The notes: generated from the letters alone by a model not told the origin. A DNA stretch of 64,000 nucleotides from Synechococcus sp. SynAce01 (GCF_001885215.1 NZ_CP018091.1:186001-250000); one strand, 5' to 3'. Numbered from the stretch's first letter, positions 47,663 to 58,800 are shown. Numbers and translations: made by a program.

Positions 47663-48484
47663 ATGAGCAAGAAGCAACGTCTATCACCCGTCGAGACAAT
47701 TGAGGAGATGCAGAACAATCTTCCCTACGACAAACCGATCGACAAGAAAGACTACAAACAAGACCTCGAAGTGCTTCAGATCGAACTGCTCAAGGCTCAG
47801 CGCCATATCAAGGCTGTCGGACAGCGCGTGGTGATCCTGTTCGAAGGTCGCGATGCGGCAGGCAAAGGCGGATCAATCAAGCGCTTCCGCGAACACCTGA
47901 ACCCTCGCGGCAGTGAACATGTGGCGCTACTTAAGCCCAACGATGCCGAAGCGACCCAGTGGTACTTCCAGCGCTATGTTCCGCACCTGCCATCGGCCGG
48001 CGAAATCACGATGTTCGACAGGTCGTGGTACAACCGGGCAGGCGTTGAGAAGGTGATGGAGTTCTGCACACCGCAGGAACACGCTTTGTTCCTGCGCCAG
48101 GTTCCTGGCTTCGAACAGTCACTCGTCAGCAGTGGAATTCTATTATTCAAGCTCTGGTTTGCCGTGTCAGAAGCCCGCCAGAAGCTGCGTTTCAAAGACC
48201 GGCGCGAGGATCCACTCAAGCAGTGGAAGTTGTCGCCCATCGACGAGGTGAGCGTGGAGAAGTATGGCGAGTACACCGAAGCTCGCAATGAGATGCTGCT
48301 CGCCACCGACACCCTCGTGGCGCCTTGGACCATCGTTAACTCGAACGAGAAGAAACGGGCCCGTCTTGGCGCCATCCGCAGCGTTCTCCACGCCCTTAAC
48401 TACGAGCTCAAAGACCACGACGCCGTCGGTGAGCCCGATCCACGGGTTGTGCGTACAGCCCATTCACTGTTCATCGACAACTGA
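47663..48484 (+). CDS. ppk2: polyphosphate kinase 2
   Basis: 273 residues from the ATG at 47663. Walker A FEGRDAAGKGGSIKRF, Walker B-type ITMFDRSWYNRAGVEKVM, and lid EARQKLRFKDRREDPLKQWK. One-domain PPK2, which moves phosphate between polyphosphate and nucleotides. Starts 67 bp after hsdR. An unrelated metabolic gene at the edge of the defence island. Confidence 0.9.
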   Translation: MSKKQRLSPVETIEEMQNNLPYDKPIDKKDYKQDLEVLQIELLKAQRHIKAVGQRVVILFEGRDAAGKGGSIKRFREHLNPRGSEHVALLKPNDAEATQWYFQRYVPHLPSAGEITMFDRSWYNRAGVEKVMEFCTPQEHALFLRQVPGFEQSLVSSGILLFKLWFAVSEARQKLRFKDRREDPLKQWKLSPIDEVSVEKYGEYTEARNEMLLATDTLVAPWTIVNSNEKKRARLGAIRSVLHALNYELKDHDAVGEPDPRVVRTAHSLFIDN

Positions 48485-48614
48485 GCTGGTCGCCTTGCGC
48501 CGGTCTGGGTTTTTTGGACGTCACCTCAGGACTGGCCAGGGTCACCACAGTTTGTCCATCAGCCCAGACATGTGAGACGCCTGGGGCACTGATCAGTACA
48601 GCCGCCCCACCGCC

Positions 48615-48998
48615 TTGGCCACCCGCGCAGTTTATTCCTTCAGAGGCTTTCCAGGCGCTCCGATCCGCCATCTCTACCTGCACCACGATGGCTACCCGAC
48701 CGGAGCCGCCTGGCGCTTCGCCATGGCCCGCCGCCACAACCCCAGCTCCGCTGGTTTTCTTAACGCCTTCCTGGAAACTCAGCCGCGAGCGGAACCCCTG
48801 GCCACTCCAGATCAATCTGCAGATGCTGAATACCGCTATGGACTGGAGCTACTCGCTGGGGATGATTCCCATCTACAGGTGCAGTACTGGCGGCGAATGC
48901 CTGGGGGAACCAGCTGGCAGCCCCGTTGCGGACCGATCACCTTGGAGAAGTTCATCCAGCGCTTCCTGCCCGGTGAACCCCTTGAATCCGCTCAGTAA
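48615..48998 (+). CDS. conserved hypothetical protein (HHDGYPTGAA motif)
   Basis: 127 residues from a TTG start. RAVYSFRGFPGAPIRHLYLHH and the following HHDGYPTGAAWRF resemble small phage and bacterial proteins that share a 'YKHHDGYPxG' motif. No signal peptide or membrane segment. Function unknown. Confidence 0.6.
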   Translation: MATRAVYSFRGFPGAPIRHLYLHHDGYPTGAAWRFAMARRHNPSSAGFLNAFLETQPRAEPLATPDQSADAEYRYGLELLAGDDSHLQVQYWRRMPGGTSWQPRCGPITLEKFIQRFLPGEPLESAQ

Positions 48999-49155
48999 CT
49001 CGGGCCATATCTGCATCACAGGGAAACGTGACTTTTAGCTTATAGAGAAGCCACTAGACAACTTCTCAGCTGGTCCATGACAAGGATTCCTTGCCAGTTG
49101 TTTATAAAATAGACAGCAGGATTTAATACCACCAACTGTCACGAACTGGATAAGC

Positions 49156-49695
49156 TCAGGATGCTCCGCTGCCTCGCCTCAGAAACCGCCGCACCTGGCC
49201 CGGCCAGTCGCCAGGAAGGTCGCCTTTTTTGACGGCGGGATTGGTCATCGAGGCCAGCAGCGGCCAGCCGCCCAGTTGCAGGCTGGCGCCAACGTGAACC
49301 AGCACAGTGAGGGCGATCAGCAGCCAGGCCAGCAGGTGCAGGGAATAGGCGAGGTGGTTCAGCTCTCCCTGCCTGAGCCAGTCCTCCTGCATCAACTTGC
49401 CCGTGCCGATGGCCAGGGCCAGGGCCACAAGGGCCACGGAATTGGCTGATCGCCGCAGGCGTGAGCGGCCCAGGCTCAAGGAGTAGGCCAGGAAGGGCAC
49501 AGCGAGCAGCAACAGCAACACGCCGATCTGACCGTGGAGGTCAATCCAGTGGCCTGCTGGGGTGAAGGGAAGTCGCCCCCAGCGGCCGTCATAGCGGCTG
49601 TAAACGATCAGGCCGCTGATCCAGCAACCCAGCACCGCCAGGGCCGTGCCGCCATGGAGCAAGCGCAGCAAGGACGGTTGATAGGGGCGGGGCAT
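49156..49695 (-). CDS. cytochrome b561-type membrane protein
   Basis: 179 residues, four membrane helices with histidines placed to bind two hemes: LLHGGTALAVLGCWISGLIV, GHWIDLHGQIGVLLLL, NHLAYSLHLLAWLLIALTVL and VHVGASL. Bacterial b561/diheme quinol-linked protein. It lies 57 bp after the Tll0287-like heme protein, so electron transfer between quinone and that protein is plausible. Confidence 0.85.
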   Translation of the reverse strand: MPRPYQPSLLRLLHGGTALAVLGCWISGLIVYSRYDGRWGRLPFTPAGHWIDLHGQIGVLLLLLAVPFLAYSLSLGRSRLRRSANSVALVALALAIGTGKLMQEDWLRQGELNHLAYSLHLLAWLLIALTVLVHVGASLQLGGWPLLASMTNPAVKKGDLPGDWPGQVRRFLRRGSGAS

Positions 49696-49752
49696 CCAGA
49701 TGGCTGCAGATGGGAAAAGCTTGCCTCAGGCGGCGTCAGCCAGCAGCACCAG

Positions 49753-50370
49753 TTAGTTCTGTGCTTCCGCCAACGCCTGTTGCAGCTCGGGGATGAACAC
49801 GGCGTACATGCCGCGCAGGTCCCCCACGTTGAAATCGAAGGCCTTATCGGCGGGGTAGTTGTCTTTGACGAAGGAAGGCCGGCTGGCTTTGCTGCCGTGG
49901 CAGGCCAGGCAGCTGGGCTCCACGTTGATACGGCGGTAATAGTTCACGCCGCTCGCCTGCTCGGCGCCAGCCGGCTGCCACAGTCCGGTGATCGCCGGCT
50001 GGCGATGGAACAGATCGAGCACCTGCCGCTCCTGGGCCGTGGCGGGCGCATGGTCGGGATTACGAAACTTGCTGGCCACCTGGCGCACCTGCCAGCCGTT
50101 CTCCTTACCGATCGCCATCGCCCGCAGGCCCACCGGTTTGCAGACCTCCTTCATCGTTTGCAGCGTTGGCTCCTCGCTGCTGCCCTCAAGCGTGGAGGCC
50201 AGGCTCACGCGCATCCGATCGAGCTGCTCCATCTCCGCCACAGCCCGGGCCAGCTCAGCTGGTTCGACGGCAGAGCGGGTCGGCGGCCGATCGCTTTGGG
50301 CAGCCCAAGCCGCTGGGGGCGTGAGGCTCAGCAGCAAGGCGGCAAGCAGCGCGAAGAGAAAGGACGTCAT
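49753..50370 (-). CDS. Tll0287-like c-type heme protein (DUF3365)
   Basis: 205 residues from the ATG at 50370. Signal peptide SFLFALLAALLLSLTPPAAWA. Heme c motif CLACH at 154-158 near the C-terminus; Cys77 (MKEVCKPVG) matches the position of the unusual axial cysteine in this family. Tll0287 of Thermosynechococcus was found with the psbA2-type D1 and has His/Cys heme ligation and a PAS-like fold. Here the gene follows a D1'-type psbA by 82 bp, the same association. Lumenal redox or sensing role inferred. Confidence 0.85.
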   Translation of the reverse strand: MTSFLFALLAALLLSLTPPAAWAAQSDRPPTRSAVEPAELARAVAEMEQLDRMRVSLASTLEGSSEEPTLQTMKEVCKPVGLRAMAIGKENGWQVRQVASKFRNPDHAPATAQERQVLDLFHRQPAITGLWQPAGAEQASGVNYYRRINVEPSCLACHGSKASRPSFVKDNYPADKAFDFNVGDLRGMYAVFIPELQQALAEAQN

Positions 50371-50452
50371 GGGCTGGACTCCAGGCAAGAGAGCGGGGCG
50401 AGCAGGCGGTGGGCGCCGTCCTGGGATCGACTGGGCGGGGGTCAAAGTCCCA

Positions 50453-51532
50453 CTAACCGATCGCTGGTGCCGTCAGGGCCACGGGGGTGCTGGCGCTGGT
50501 GGCCAGATCAAGCGGGAAGTTGTGCACGTTGCGCTCGTGCATCGCCTCGATGCCCAGGCCACCCCGGTTGAGCACATCGGCCCAGGTGTTGATCACCCGG
50601 CCTTGGTGATCCAGCACGGAGTGGTTGAAGTTGAGGCCGTTGAGGTTGAACGAGAAGCTGGCCACGGCCAGGGCCGCGAACCAGATGCCCACCACCGGCC
50701 AGGCGGCCAGCAAGAAGTGCAGGCTGCGGCTGTTGTTGAAGGAGGCGTACTGGAAGATCAGACGGCCAAAGTAGCCGTGGGCGGCCACGATGTTGTACGT
50801 CTCTTCTTCCTGGCCGAACTTGTAGCCGTGGTTGAGGGATTCGGTTTCGGTGGACTCCCGCACCAGTGAACTGGTGACGAGTGAGCCGTGCATGGCGGCG
50901 AATAGGGCCCCGCCGAAGACACCGGTGACTCCCAGCATGTGGAAGGGGTGCATCAGCACGTTGTGCTCAGCCTGGAGCACCAGCATGAAGTTGAAGGTGC
51001 CGGAGATGCCCAAGGGCATGCCATCGGAGAAGGAGCCCTGGCCCACCGAATAGACCAGCAGCACGGCGGTGGCAGCAGCCACTGGGGCTGAGTAGGCCAC
51101 AGCGATCCAAGGACGCATGCCCAGCCTGTAGCTGAGCTCCCACTCTCGTCCCATCCAGCAGAAAATGCCAATCAAAAAGTGGAAGATGATCAGCTGATAG
51201 GGGCCGCCGTTGTAGAGCCACTCATCCAGGCTGGAGGCGGCCCAGATCGGGTAAAAGTGCAGGCCGATCGCGTTACTGGAGGGAACAACCGCGGCGGTGA
51301 TGATGTTGTTGCCATAGAGCAGACCACCGGAAACAGGCTCGCGAACGCCATCGATGTCAACGGGGGGCGCGCCGATGAAGGCGACCACGAAACAGCTGGT
51401 GGCAACCAGCAGGGTGGGAATCATCAACACCCCGAACCAGCCCACATAGAGGCGGTTCTCGGTGCTGGTGACCCAGTCGGTGAAGCGATTCCAGGGATTG
51501 CCCCGGGAGCGCTTGAAGGTGGTTGACGTCAT
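50453..51532 (-). CDS. psbA: photosystem II D1 protein, D1' (low-oxygen) type
   Basis: 359 residues, full length. Tyr161, His190, His215, His272, Ser264 and the Mn ligands Asp170, Glu189, His332, Glu333, Asp342 and Ala344 are all present. It differs from common D1 at Ala80, Leu158 and Ala286, the three substitutions (G80A, F158L, T286A) that define D1' copies induced under low oxygen. Position 130 is Glu. Followed on the same strand by a Tll0287-like heme protein and a b561. Regulation probably by oxygen or redox state; a palindrome CGATATATCG lies about 100 bp upstream. Confidence 0.96.
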   Translation of the reverse strand: MTSTTFKRSRGNPWNRFTDWVTSTENRLYVGWFGVLMIPTLLVATSCFVVAFIGAPPVDIDGVREPVSGGLLYGNNIITAAVVPSSNAIGLHFYPIWAASSLDEWLYNGGPYQLIIFHFLIGIFCWMGREWELSYRLGMRPWIAVAYSAPVAAATAVLLVYSVGQGSFSDGMPLGISGTFNFMLVLQAEHNVLMHPFHMLGVTGVFGGALFAAMHGSLVTSSLVRESTETESLNHGYKFGQEEETYNIVAAHGYFGRLIFQYASFNNSRSLHFLLAAWPVVGIWFAALAVASFSFNLNGLNFNHSVLDHQGRVINTWADVLNRGGLGIEAMHERNVHNFPLDLATSASTPVALTAPAIG

Positions 51533-51628
51533 GGTGAGACCTCAGAAGACAGGAGTCGGAGCGGGACGAGCTGGCCTGGCCAGAGCGAACATTCGGCAAA
51601 AGCCCTCCCGACCCTCCTACAATACTAA

Positions 51629-51638
51629 CGATATATCG
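51629..51638. promoter_or_regulatory. 10-bp palindrome in the psbA/DUF3122 divergent region
   Basis: CGATATATCG is a perfect palindrome between the divergent psbA and DUF3122 genes, in the only AT-rich part of the spacer. It is a candidate regulator site. Evidence is position and symmetry only. Confidence 0.35.
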
Positions 51639-51659
51639 GCCTAGGTCGCACATGCTGCT

Positions 51660-52208
51660 ATGAGTCATTCTGCTCCGATCCTCCAGTCACAACAGCCGCC
51701 GACGACGCCTGGGCCACAGCGGCGTTGGCGAGCCCGCCTGCTCAGCCTTCTGGTCGCCCTGCTATTGGCCGCCCCCGTGCTGGCCTTTGCCGTGCCAGTC
51801 CAGGCTGCAGCTGAGATTCAGCGCTGGTCACTGGCCGATACCAACGGCGATGGCTGGGCGATCAGCCTGTTTGAGCAACCCGACCCGGATTTTCCGAAGG
51901 GCTGGCGCCTGCGCCTGACGGCCCTGGCTCTCGGTGAGCAGCTCGACCACCAACGCGGCCTCGAACTCGAAGACAGCCAGGGGAGCCACTGGCAACTGGC
52001 TAACCACAGCGAGGAACAGGTGCCGGCAGGCGATCCAGCCGTTCCAGCCAGTTCGGCCCAGTTCGATCTGGCCAGGCTGCAGCCCAGGCCCAGCGCGATC
52101 TTGCCCCTGCGACTGGCGATTCCGCTCCAGAACGGGACCGATCAGGCGCTGATGCTCTCACCGGAGATCGTTGAAGCCATCGGCCTCAAGGCTGGGCAGG
52201 GAAGCTGA
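51660..52208 (+). CDS. secreted DUF3122 protein (copy 2)
   Basis: 182 residues; signal peptide RLLSLLVALLLAAPVLAFAV ending near QAAA. Mature domain is paralogous to the one at 11509: RWSLADTNGDGWAISLFEQP, HSEEQVPAGDPAVPASSAQF and LSPEIVEAIGLKAG. It is divergent from psbA, as the first copy is from sqr. Likely lumenal; function unknown. Confidence 0.72.
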   Translation: MSHSAPILQSQQPPTTPGPQRRWRARLLSLLVALLLAAPVLAFAVPVQAAAEIQRWSLADTNGDGWAISLFEQPDPDFPKGWRLRLTALALGEQLDHQRGLELEDSQGSHWQLANHSEEQVPAGDPAVPASSAQFDLARLQPRPSAILPLRLAIPLQNGTDQALMLSPEIVEAIGLKAGQGS

Positions 52209-52280
52209 TCGGGCGCGCTGAGGTCTGCTGCGGCGGAAGTCCCAGGGGCGTCGATGCAAGCGCTGGCGTCAATGCATTGC

Positions 52281-52670
52281 TCAGGAGGGATTCTCCAGGC
52301 CCTCCAGAGCCGTTCGCAGATCTCCCATGAACGCCTCATCGAGCTCAGTGGCGGTGATCTCTTCTCCCACCAGGTCCTGGATCAGGGGGTAAAAGCGCAC
52401 CTCAAACCACTTGCGAAACACCGAATAGGTGTGCTCCGCCGGCCAGGTGCCGCTGTCGCGATTCCAGAAGTCGAGCTCCGCCTCAAAGATCGCCTCGTAG
52501 ATCTCCTTGAGGATCTCTTCGGCTTCGTCGTTCGTCTCGAAATCGGGGATCAGATACAGACAGGGCTCCCGGGCTCCACCCGCCGTGGTGTCGAGATCCA
52601 GCCGCTCGGCCCAGGCGAGCAGATGGGCGGCGGGGTAGATCCCGACGGCGCAGCGATTGACGATGGCCAT
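52281..52670 (-). CDS. conserved hypothetical protein
   Basis: 129 residues, acidic, no signal peptide. LYLIPDFETNDEAEEILKEI and FEAELDFWNRDSGTWPAE suggest an alpha-helical cytoplasmic protein. I do not recognise a named family. Overlaps no other gene and has typical codon use, so it is likely real. Confidence 0.55.
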   Translation of the reverse strand: MAIVNRCAVGIYPAAHLLAWAERLDLDTTAGGAREPCLYLIPDFETNDEAEEILKEIYEAIFEAELDFWNRDSGTWPAEHTYSVFRKWFEVRFYPLIQDLVGEEITATELDEAFMGDLRTALEGLENPS

Positions 52671-52829
52671 GGCGCTGCCTGCAGGTCTGCTGGAACCCTA
52701 GACAGAGCCATCCGGTGCTCCAAGCCACGGAGTTGGCCAGGTGGTGGTGATAGGTTAAAAAATCGCTTCAGATTCAGCCGGGATTTGCACCGGCACTCGC
52801 ACAGGATTTGGCTCAGCCAGAACATCGCA

Positions 52830-53714
52830 ATGGAAAAACTCACGGCCGAAGGGCTTGAAGTCGTCAACGACTTGGCCCAGCGCTATGGCTTCAGCCAGGA
52901 CGCCGTGCTGCACATGACCTTCGCGGTGCTTAAGGGGCGTGGCGGCATGGCCCAGTTCAATCACCCCGAATTCGCCGGCTCCGGCCAATGGATGAACGGC
53001 GGCATGATGATGCTGGGTGACATGTTCAACCAGGGGCTCAAGGCCCGCGTCGATGGGCTCTGCCAGGGATTGGCCGCAGCCGTCGCCAGCCAGCCCGACC
53101 TCTTTCCAAAGGGAAGCTTCCAGTCGCAGAGCCAGAGCGGCGGCGGCAGCCAGCAGATGCAGGTGGGCGGTGGCATGCAGATGGCCACGGGCATGCAGCC
53201 GATGAGCTTTGGCTCCGGCGCGCTATTCAGCGCCGACCCCCAGGACAGCTGGTGGCCAGCAGGTCTCGGCGCCCCAAGCTCCAGCGGCTCCCAGAACGAC
53301 ATGCACTACGCCTATTTCCCGGCCGCCGGCCGGCTGGCGGTGAAGGTCAACGGCAACGTCAGTGTCTACGACACCAGCGGCCACCAGATCTCCGGCCTCT
53401 CCCAGCAGCAGTCGTCCGGTGGCGGCGTGGTGTTTAGCACCGGCACCGGCAGCATCAGCCTCACCCACCTGCCAGCGGTGAACGTCACAGCAGCCCCCAC
53501 GGCCACTCCTGCAGCCGCCCAGGCTGAGCCTCAAGCACCGAGCGCTGCAGTTGCCGCTCCATCCAGCTCTGCACCATCGAACCCGGCGGCCAGCAAGGCC
53601 AGCAGTACCGATGTCTTCGCCACCCTGGAGCGTCTCGGGGAGCTCATGCAGAAAGGCATCCTCACCGAGGACGAGTTCACAGCCAAAAAGGCCGAGCTGC
53701 TCAGCCGCCTCTAG
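52830..53714 (+). CDS. SHOCT-domain protein
   Basis: 294 residues from the ATG at 52830. N-terminal helical region (TAEGLEVVNDLAQRYGFSQD), a glycine/glutamine/methionine-rich middle (about 90-130), a beta region, an alanine/proline linker, and a C-terminal SHOCT domain (FATLERLGELMQKGILTEDE). SHOCT domains help oligomerisation or anchoring. Role unknown. The middle repeat-like part could bind nucleic acid or another protein. Confidence 0.75.
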   Translation: MEKLTAEGLEVVNDLAQRYGFSQDAVLHMTFAVLKGRGGMAQFNHPEFAGSGQWMNGGMMMLGDMFNQGLKARVDGLCQGLAAAVASQPDLFPKGSFQSQSQSGGGSQQMQVGGGMQMATGMQPMSFGSGALFSADPQDSWWPAGLGAPSSSGSQNDMHYAYFPAAGRLAVKVNGNVSVYDTSGHQISGLSQQQSSGGGVVFSTGTGSISLTHLPAVNVTAAPTATPAAAQAEPQAPSAAVAAPSSSAPSNPAASKASSTDVFATLERLGELMQKGILTEDEFTAKKAELLSRL

Positions 53715-53729
53715 GAACAACCCCAGCCC

Positions 53730-54395
53730 TCACCAGGGCAAGAGCTGGCCATTGGCATGCCAGAAGCTACCGGAGGTCTCCAGGCTGAGCGCGTCGATGC
53801 GGGCGAGCAGGCCCGTCACCGCCTGCTCAGCTGTGATGCCTTGCTCGCTGAAGCCGGTCATGCGGGTGCTCACCAGGCCGGGATGGAGCAGGGCAACGGC
53901 AATCCCCCGGGGCTTGAGATCGATCGCCATCGACTTGCCGGCCATGCAGAGCGCCACCTTCGACATCCGGTAGCCGTAGGAGCCGCCCGAGGTGTTGTCG
54001 TCGATAGAGCCCATGCGGCTGGTCATCAGGATCACCTTGGCGCCTGGATGCAGCTGGCCCAGCAAGGCACTGGTGAGCTCCAGAGGGGCGATGGCGTTCA
54101 CCTCGAACTGGCGCCGCAGACTGCCGGCATCGAGGTGCTCCAGGTTGGTGCGCTCGACGATGCCGGCGTTATGGATCAGCCCATCGATCGGCAGCCCATC
54201 GAGCCGCTCCACCAGGCCGGCTATCGCTTCGCCGGAGGTGAGCTCCAGCCCCGCCTCCAGGCGCACACCCAGGCTCTCCAGCTCCGGCGATGGCTGGCGG
54301 CAGGCCGCCACAACCAGCTCACCGCGGGCCTGCAGCTGACGGCAATACTCCAGGCCGATGCCGCGGTTGGCGCCGGTGATCAGGTAAGTGGCCAT
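53730..54395 (-). CDS. short-chain dehydrogenase/reductase
   Basis: 221 residues. NAD(P) motif TGANRGIGLEY, NAG at IHNAGIVERTNLE, catalytic Ser in VILMTSRMGSI and YGYRMSK (Y-x3-K). Short classical SDR related to C-factor/sniffer types. Substrate unknown. Convergent with the SHOCT gene (15 bp between the stops). Confidence 0.85.
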   Translation of the reverse strand: MATYLITGANRGIGLEYCRQLQARGELVVAACRQPSPELESLGVRLEAGLELTSGEAIAGLVERLDGLPIDGLIHNAGIVERTNLEHLDAGSLRRQFEVNAIAPLELTSALLGQLHPGAKVILMTSRMGSIDDNTSGGSYGYRMSKVALCMAGKSMAIDLKPRGIAVALLHPGLVSTRMTGFSEQGITAEQAVTGLLARIDALSLETSGSFWHANGQLLPW

Positions 54396-54451
54396 GGGCT
54401 GAAGAGCTGCTGCTGCCAGTCGTTGGAGCGTAGGAAGTCAGGCGCGTGCGC

Positions 54452-54841
54452 TCACACCTGAAGGTTTGGGCAGATCAGCTCCGCTTCCCTGGCCGGATGG
54501 CTCTGCCAGCCCGCCAGCAGCCCCTGCAGTTCCTGGCGAAGCTGGCGCAGCTCCTTGATCTGGCCATCGATCCGCTCGATCTGGCGCCCCAGCTGGATCG
54601 CAATGTCGCCGCAGGGCAAATCACCGGCGTCATGAACCGCCAGCGATCCCTGGATTTCTTCGAGGCTGAGCCCAAGGGTCTTGAGACGGCGAATGAACTC
54701 CAGACGCCGCAGGCTGTCTTCGGCGAACAGGCGATAGCCCCCCTGGCTGCGGCCGATCGCCGGCAGCAGGCCCAGCTCTTCGTAGTAGCGCAACGTTTTG
54801 ACCGGCAGACCACTGCGGGCCGCCAGCACACCGATCTTCAT
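54452..54841 (-). CDS. MerR-family metal-responsive regulator
   Basis: 129 residues from the ATG at 54841 (an ATG at 54892 is possible). HTH IGVLAARSGLPVKTLRYYEE, dimer helix, and C-terminal cysteines (LPCGD and ELICPN) where CueR/ZntR-type proteins bind metal. Divergent from the copper ATPase, whose promoter carries a MerR-type box with a 20-bp spacer. Most likely a Cu(I) sensor. The same box precedes the DUF305 gene, so both are probable targets. Confidence 0.87.
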   Translation of the reverse strand: MKIGVLAARSGLPVKTLRYYEELGLLPAIGRSQGGYRLFAEDSLRRLEFIRRLKTLGLSLEEIQGSLAVHDAGDLPCGDIAIQLGRQIERIDGQIKELRQLRQELQGLLAGWQSHPAREAELICPNLQV

Positions 54842-54897
54842 GCCGGCCTGCTTACCGGCCTGCAGGCCGGTCTTCTTCACAACGACTTCCACAAGGG

Positions 54898-54929
54898 TTG
54901 ACTCTCCACCTAGATGGAGACTCTAAGGT
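54898..54929 (+). promoter_or_regulatory. MerR-type promoter of the copper ATPase
   Basis: -35 TTGACT (54898-54903), 20-bp spacer containing the inverted repeat TCTCCA/TGGAGA, -10 TAAGGT (54924-54929). The long spacer is the hallmark of MerR-activated promoters. Transcription would begin near 54936, at or next to the upstream TTG start codon. Closely matches the box upstream of the DUF305 gene. Confidence 0.8.
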
Positions 54930-54955
54930 AAAGGTTGGCCTTTGCTCCTGATTCC

Positions 54956-57039
<2,084 letters not shown>

Positions 57040-57043
<4 letters not shown>

Positions 57044-57645
57044 TCACGATCCTGCTGGCTGTGGCTTTGCCGGTAGCAGTGGCTTTGCCGGTGGCGATGG
57101 CCTCCGAACCGGCCTCGCTCCCATCCTCCAGACAGCTGCTGGCCCAAAAGCCGATCGCCGTCGAGCGCTTTGAAGCCAGCGGTACACAGGCCGCTGGCAT
57201 GGAGGCCGTCATGCAGACCGGGCCGTGGCGGCGCACCGCCCAGCCCCTGGGCCTGCAGCTGCTGGTGGCCAGCGGCGGGCTGGGCCTGATCCTGCTGGAG
57301 CTGTGGTGGTTTCTGGGGGCGAGCAAACCGGCGACGCTGGCGGCCTCCAGGGGAGATGGGATCCAGCAGATCACCATCACCGTCGATGGCGGCTACGAGC
57401 CAAGGCGGATCAGGGTGCGGGCAGGACAGCCCGTGCGGCTTGCCTTCCACCGCCTCGATCCCAGCAGTTGCGTGGCCCAGGTGCTCTTCCCCGACTTTCA
57501 GCGCGTTCTCGATCTCCCCGTCGGCGACACCACGGTGCTGGAGCTGCTGCCGGAGAAGCCGGGGCGCTACCCCTTCCACTGCGGCATGAACATGGTGCGC
57601 GGCGAGCTTGAAGTGGTGGAGCGAGACGCGCCGCCAGGAGAATGA
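57040..57645 (+). CDS. membrane-anchored cupredoxin-domain protein
   Basis: 201 residues. N-terminal signal-like segment, a second hydrophobic helix (LGLQLLVASGGLGLILLELW), then a cupredoxin-like domain (about 105-195): GGYEPRRIRVRAGQPVRL, SSCVAQVLFPDF and the copper-site loop YPFHCGMNMV. Probably takes copper from or protects the CopA pump at the outer face. Overlaps copA by ATGA, so coexpressed. Confidence 0.83.
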
Positions 57646-57652
57646 GCCTCGC

Positions 57653-58369
57653 TCAAAGGGCAAAGAGATTGTCGAACTTGTAGTAGGCGGGTTTGCGTAA
57701 TCCTTCCACCGCCAGCATCCGCCGCAGCGCGATGATCTCGGCCCGCTGGGCCACGATCACCTGCCGCGCAAAGCGACGAATCGTGGTGTTGGAGCTCTTG
57801 GCGAGGGCATCGTGGGCCATCATCAACGCCCCGCCGTGATGCTCAAGCATCCCCTCGAGAAACCAGACCACCCGGTTCTCCCTGGTGGGGCCCTCGCCCA
57901 TCATGCGCATGCCCTCGATCTGGGCCTGGCTCATGCGGATGAGGCCCGAGAGGCTGTCTGGATCGGCACCGGGAGCCAGGGCTACGGGGTAGGCGGGGGC
58001 CTCGGGATACCAGGCCTTTCGCCACAGCCCCATCGCCCGGATTTCAGCGGCTTGCTCGCGCCAGATCGAATTGGCCAGGGCGCCAACGCCCGGCTCGCCA
58101 ATCCCGAACACAAATTCGCTCATCCGCAACGCCCCGGTGTGGTGCTGCACCATCCCGTCGAGGAAGCGCAGGTCGAAGGTGGCTCCGGCCGGGCCAACGT
58201 CATGGGCGTGGGCACCGTGATCCATCGGTGCCGCATGGTCCATCGGTGCCGTGTGGTCCATCGGTGCCGTGTGGTGATGGTGAGGATCCATCTGGGCACG
58301 GGCCTCCGGCACGGAAGCGGCGAAACCACTGAGGCCGATCCATACACCAAGGAGAAAGAAAGGACGCAT
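57653..58369 (-). CDS. DUF305 protein with His/Met-rich N-terminal repeats
   Basis: 238 residues. Signal peptide ends near ARA. Mature N-terminus has DPHHHHTAPMDHTAPMDHAA, repeating units of APMDH coded by 18-bp DNA repeats (about 58219-58274), good for copper binding. DUF305 core twice shows the FLDGMVQHHTGALRMS / FLEGMLEHHGGALMMA helix pair. Copper-storage-like protein of the copper regulon. Its own MerR-type promoter lies 20-50 bp upstream. Confidence 0.85.
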   Translation of the reverse strand: MRPFFLLGVWIGLSGFAASVPEARAQMDPHHHHTAPMDHTAPMDHAAPMDHGAHAHDVGPAGATFDLRFLDGMVQHHTGALRMSEFVFGIGEPGVGALANSIWREQAAEIRAMGLWRKAWYPEAPAYPVALAPGADPDSLSGLIRMSQAQIEGMRMMGEGPTRENRVVWFLEGMLEHHGGALMMAHDALAKSSNTTIRRFARQVIVAQRAEIIALRRMLAVEGLRKPAYYKFDNLFAL

Positions 58370-58392
58370 GCCAGGGGATCAGGAGTCCACTC

Positions 58393-58424
58393 ACCGTATG
58401 GTCTCCCCTCAACTGGAGAGTCAA
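58393..58424 (-). promoter_or_regulatory. MerR-type promoter of the DUF305 gene
   Basis: On the minus strand: TTGACT (58424-58419), 20-bp spacer beginning CTCC and containing GGAGAC, -10 TACGGT (58398-58393). Same -35, spacer length, and arms as the copA promoter at 54898. It supports one shared MerR regulator. Confidence 0.78.
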
Positions 58425-58587
58425 GGACTAGGGGAACAGTGCCATCGGCGCAAGCCGGCTAACAAGTCCATCGGTCGACGAGCTGATCAGCAACTCTTCC
58501 ACTTGCCTCAATTCATCGATGGGGGAGGCGTTGCTGCGATTTCCTGGGAATGATGGAGGTGGTGTCCTCGGGCCGATCAAGCCAGCC

Positions 58588-58800
58588 TCACTGCCTGGCC
58601 TGGAAAAGCAAGCGGTTCTTGCCGGCCCCGCCTTGAAGCAGAAGGCTGCGACGGTCGATGCTGCAGCGCCGCACGCCTTCAAGCGCCGTGCCGAAACAGA
58701 GGCGATCACCCTCGAGCTCGATGCCGCCAATCAGGCGATTGCAACCACCATTGCCAGAGAAGTGCAATGGACCGCACTCTGCGAAGAAGGGGCGCACCCT
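58588..58800 (-). pseudogene. META-domain (HslJ-like) relic
   Basis: The minus strand encodes PLHFSGNGGCNRLIGGIELE and the following GDRLCFGTALEGVRRC, the core of a META/HslJ domain. The segment jumps directly to the end (SLLLQGGAGKNRLLF), losing the middle. No start codon or signal peptide is in place. Relic in the 560-bp spacer between DUF305 and hli; the rest of that spacer shows no gene. Confidence 0.5.

Noticed and set aside
49534-50571. 345-codon plus-strand frame
   Set aside because: Antisense to b561 and the Tll0287-like gene, which have clear families; shadow.
58219-58274. Short tandem repeats as a possible CRISPR or VNTR
   Set aside because: They are 18-bp in-frame repeats coding APMDH units of the DUF305 protein, without spacers.
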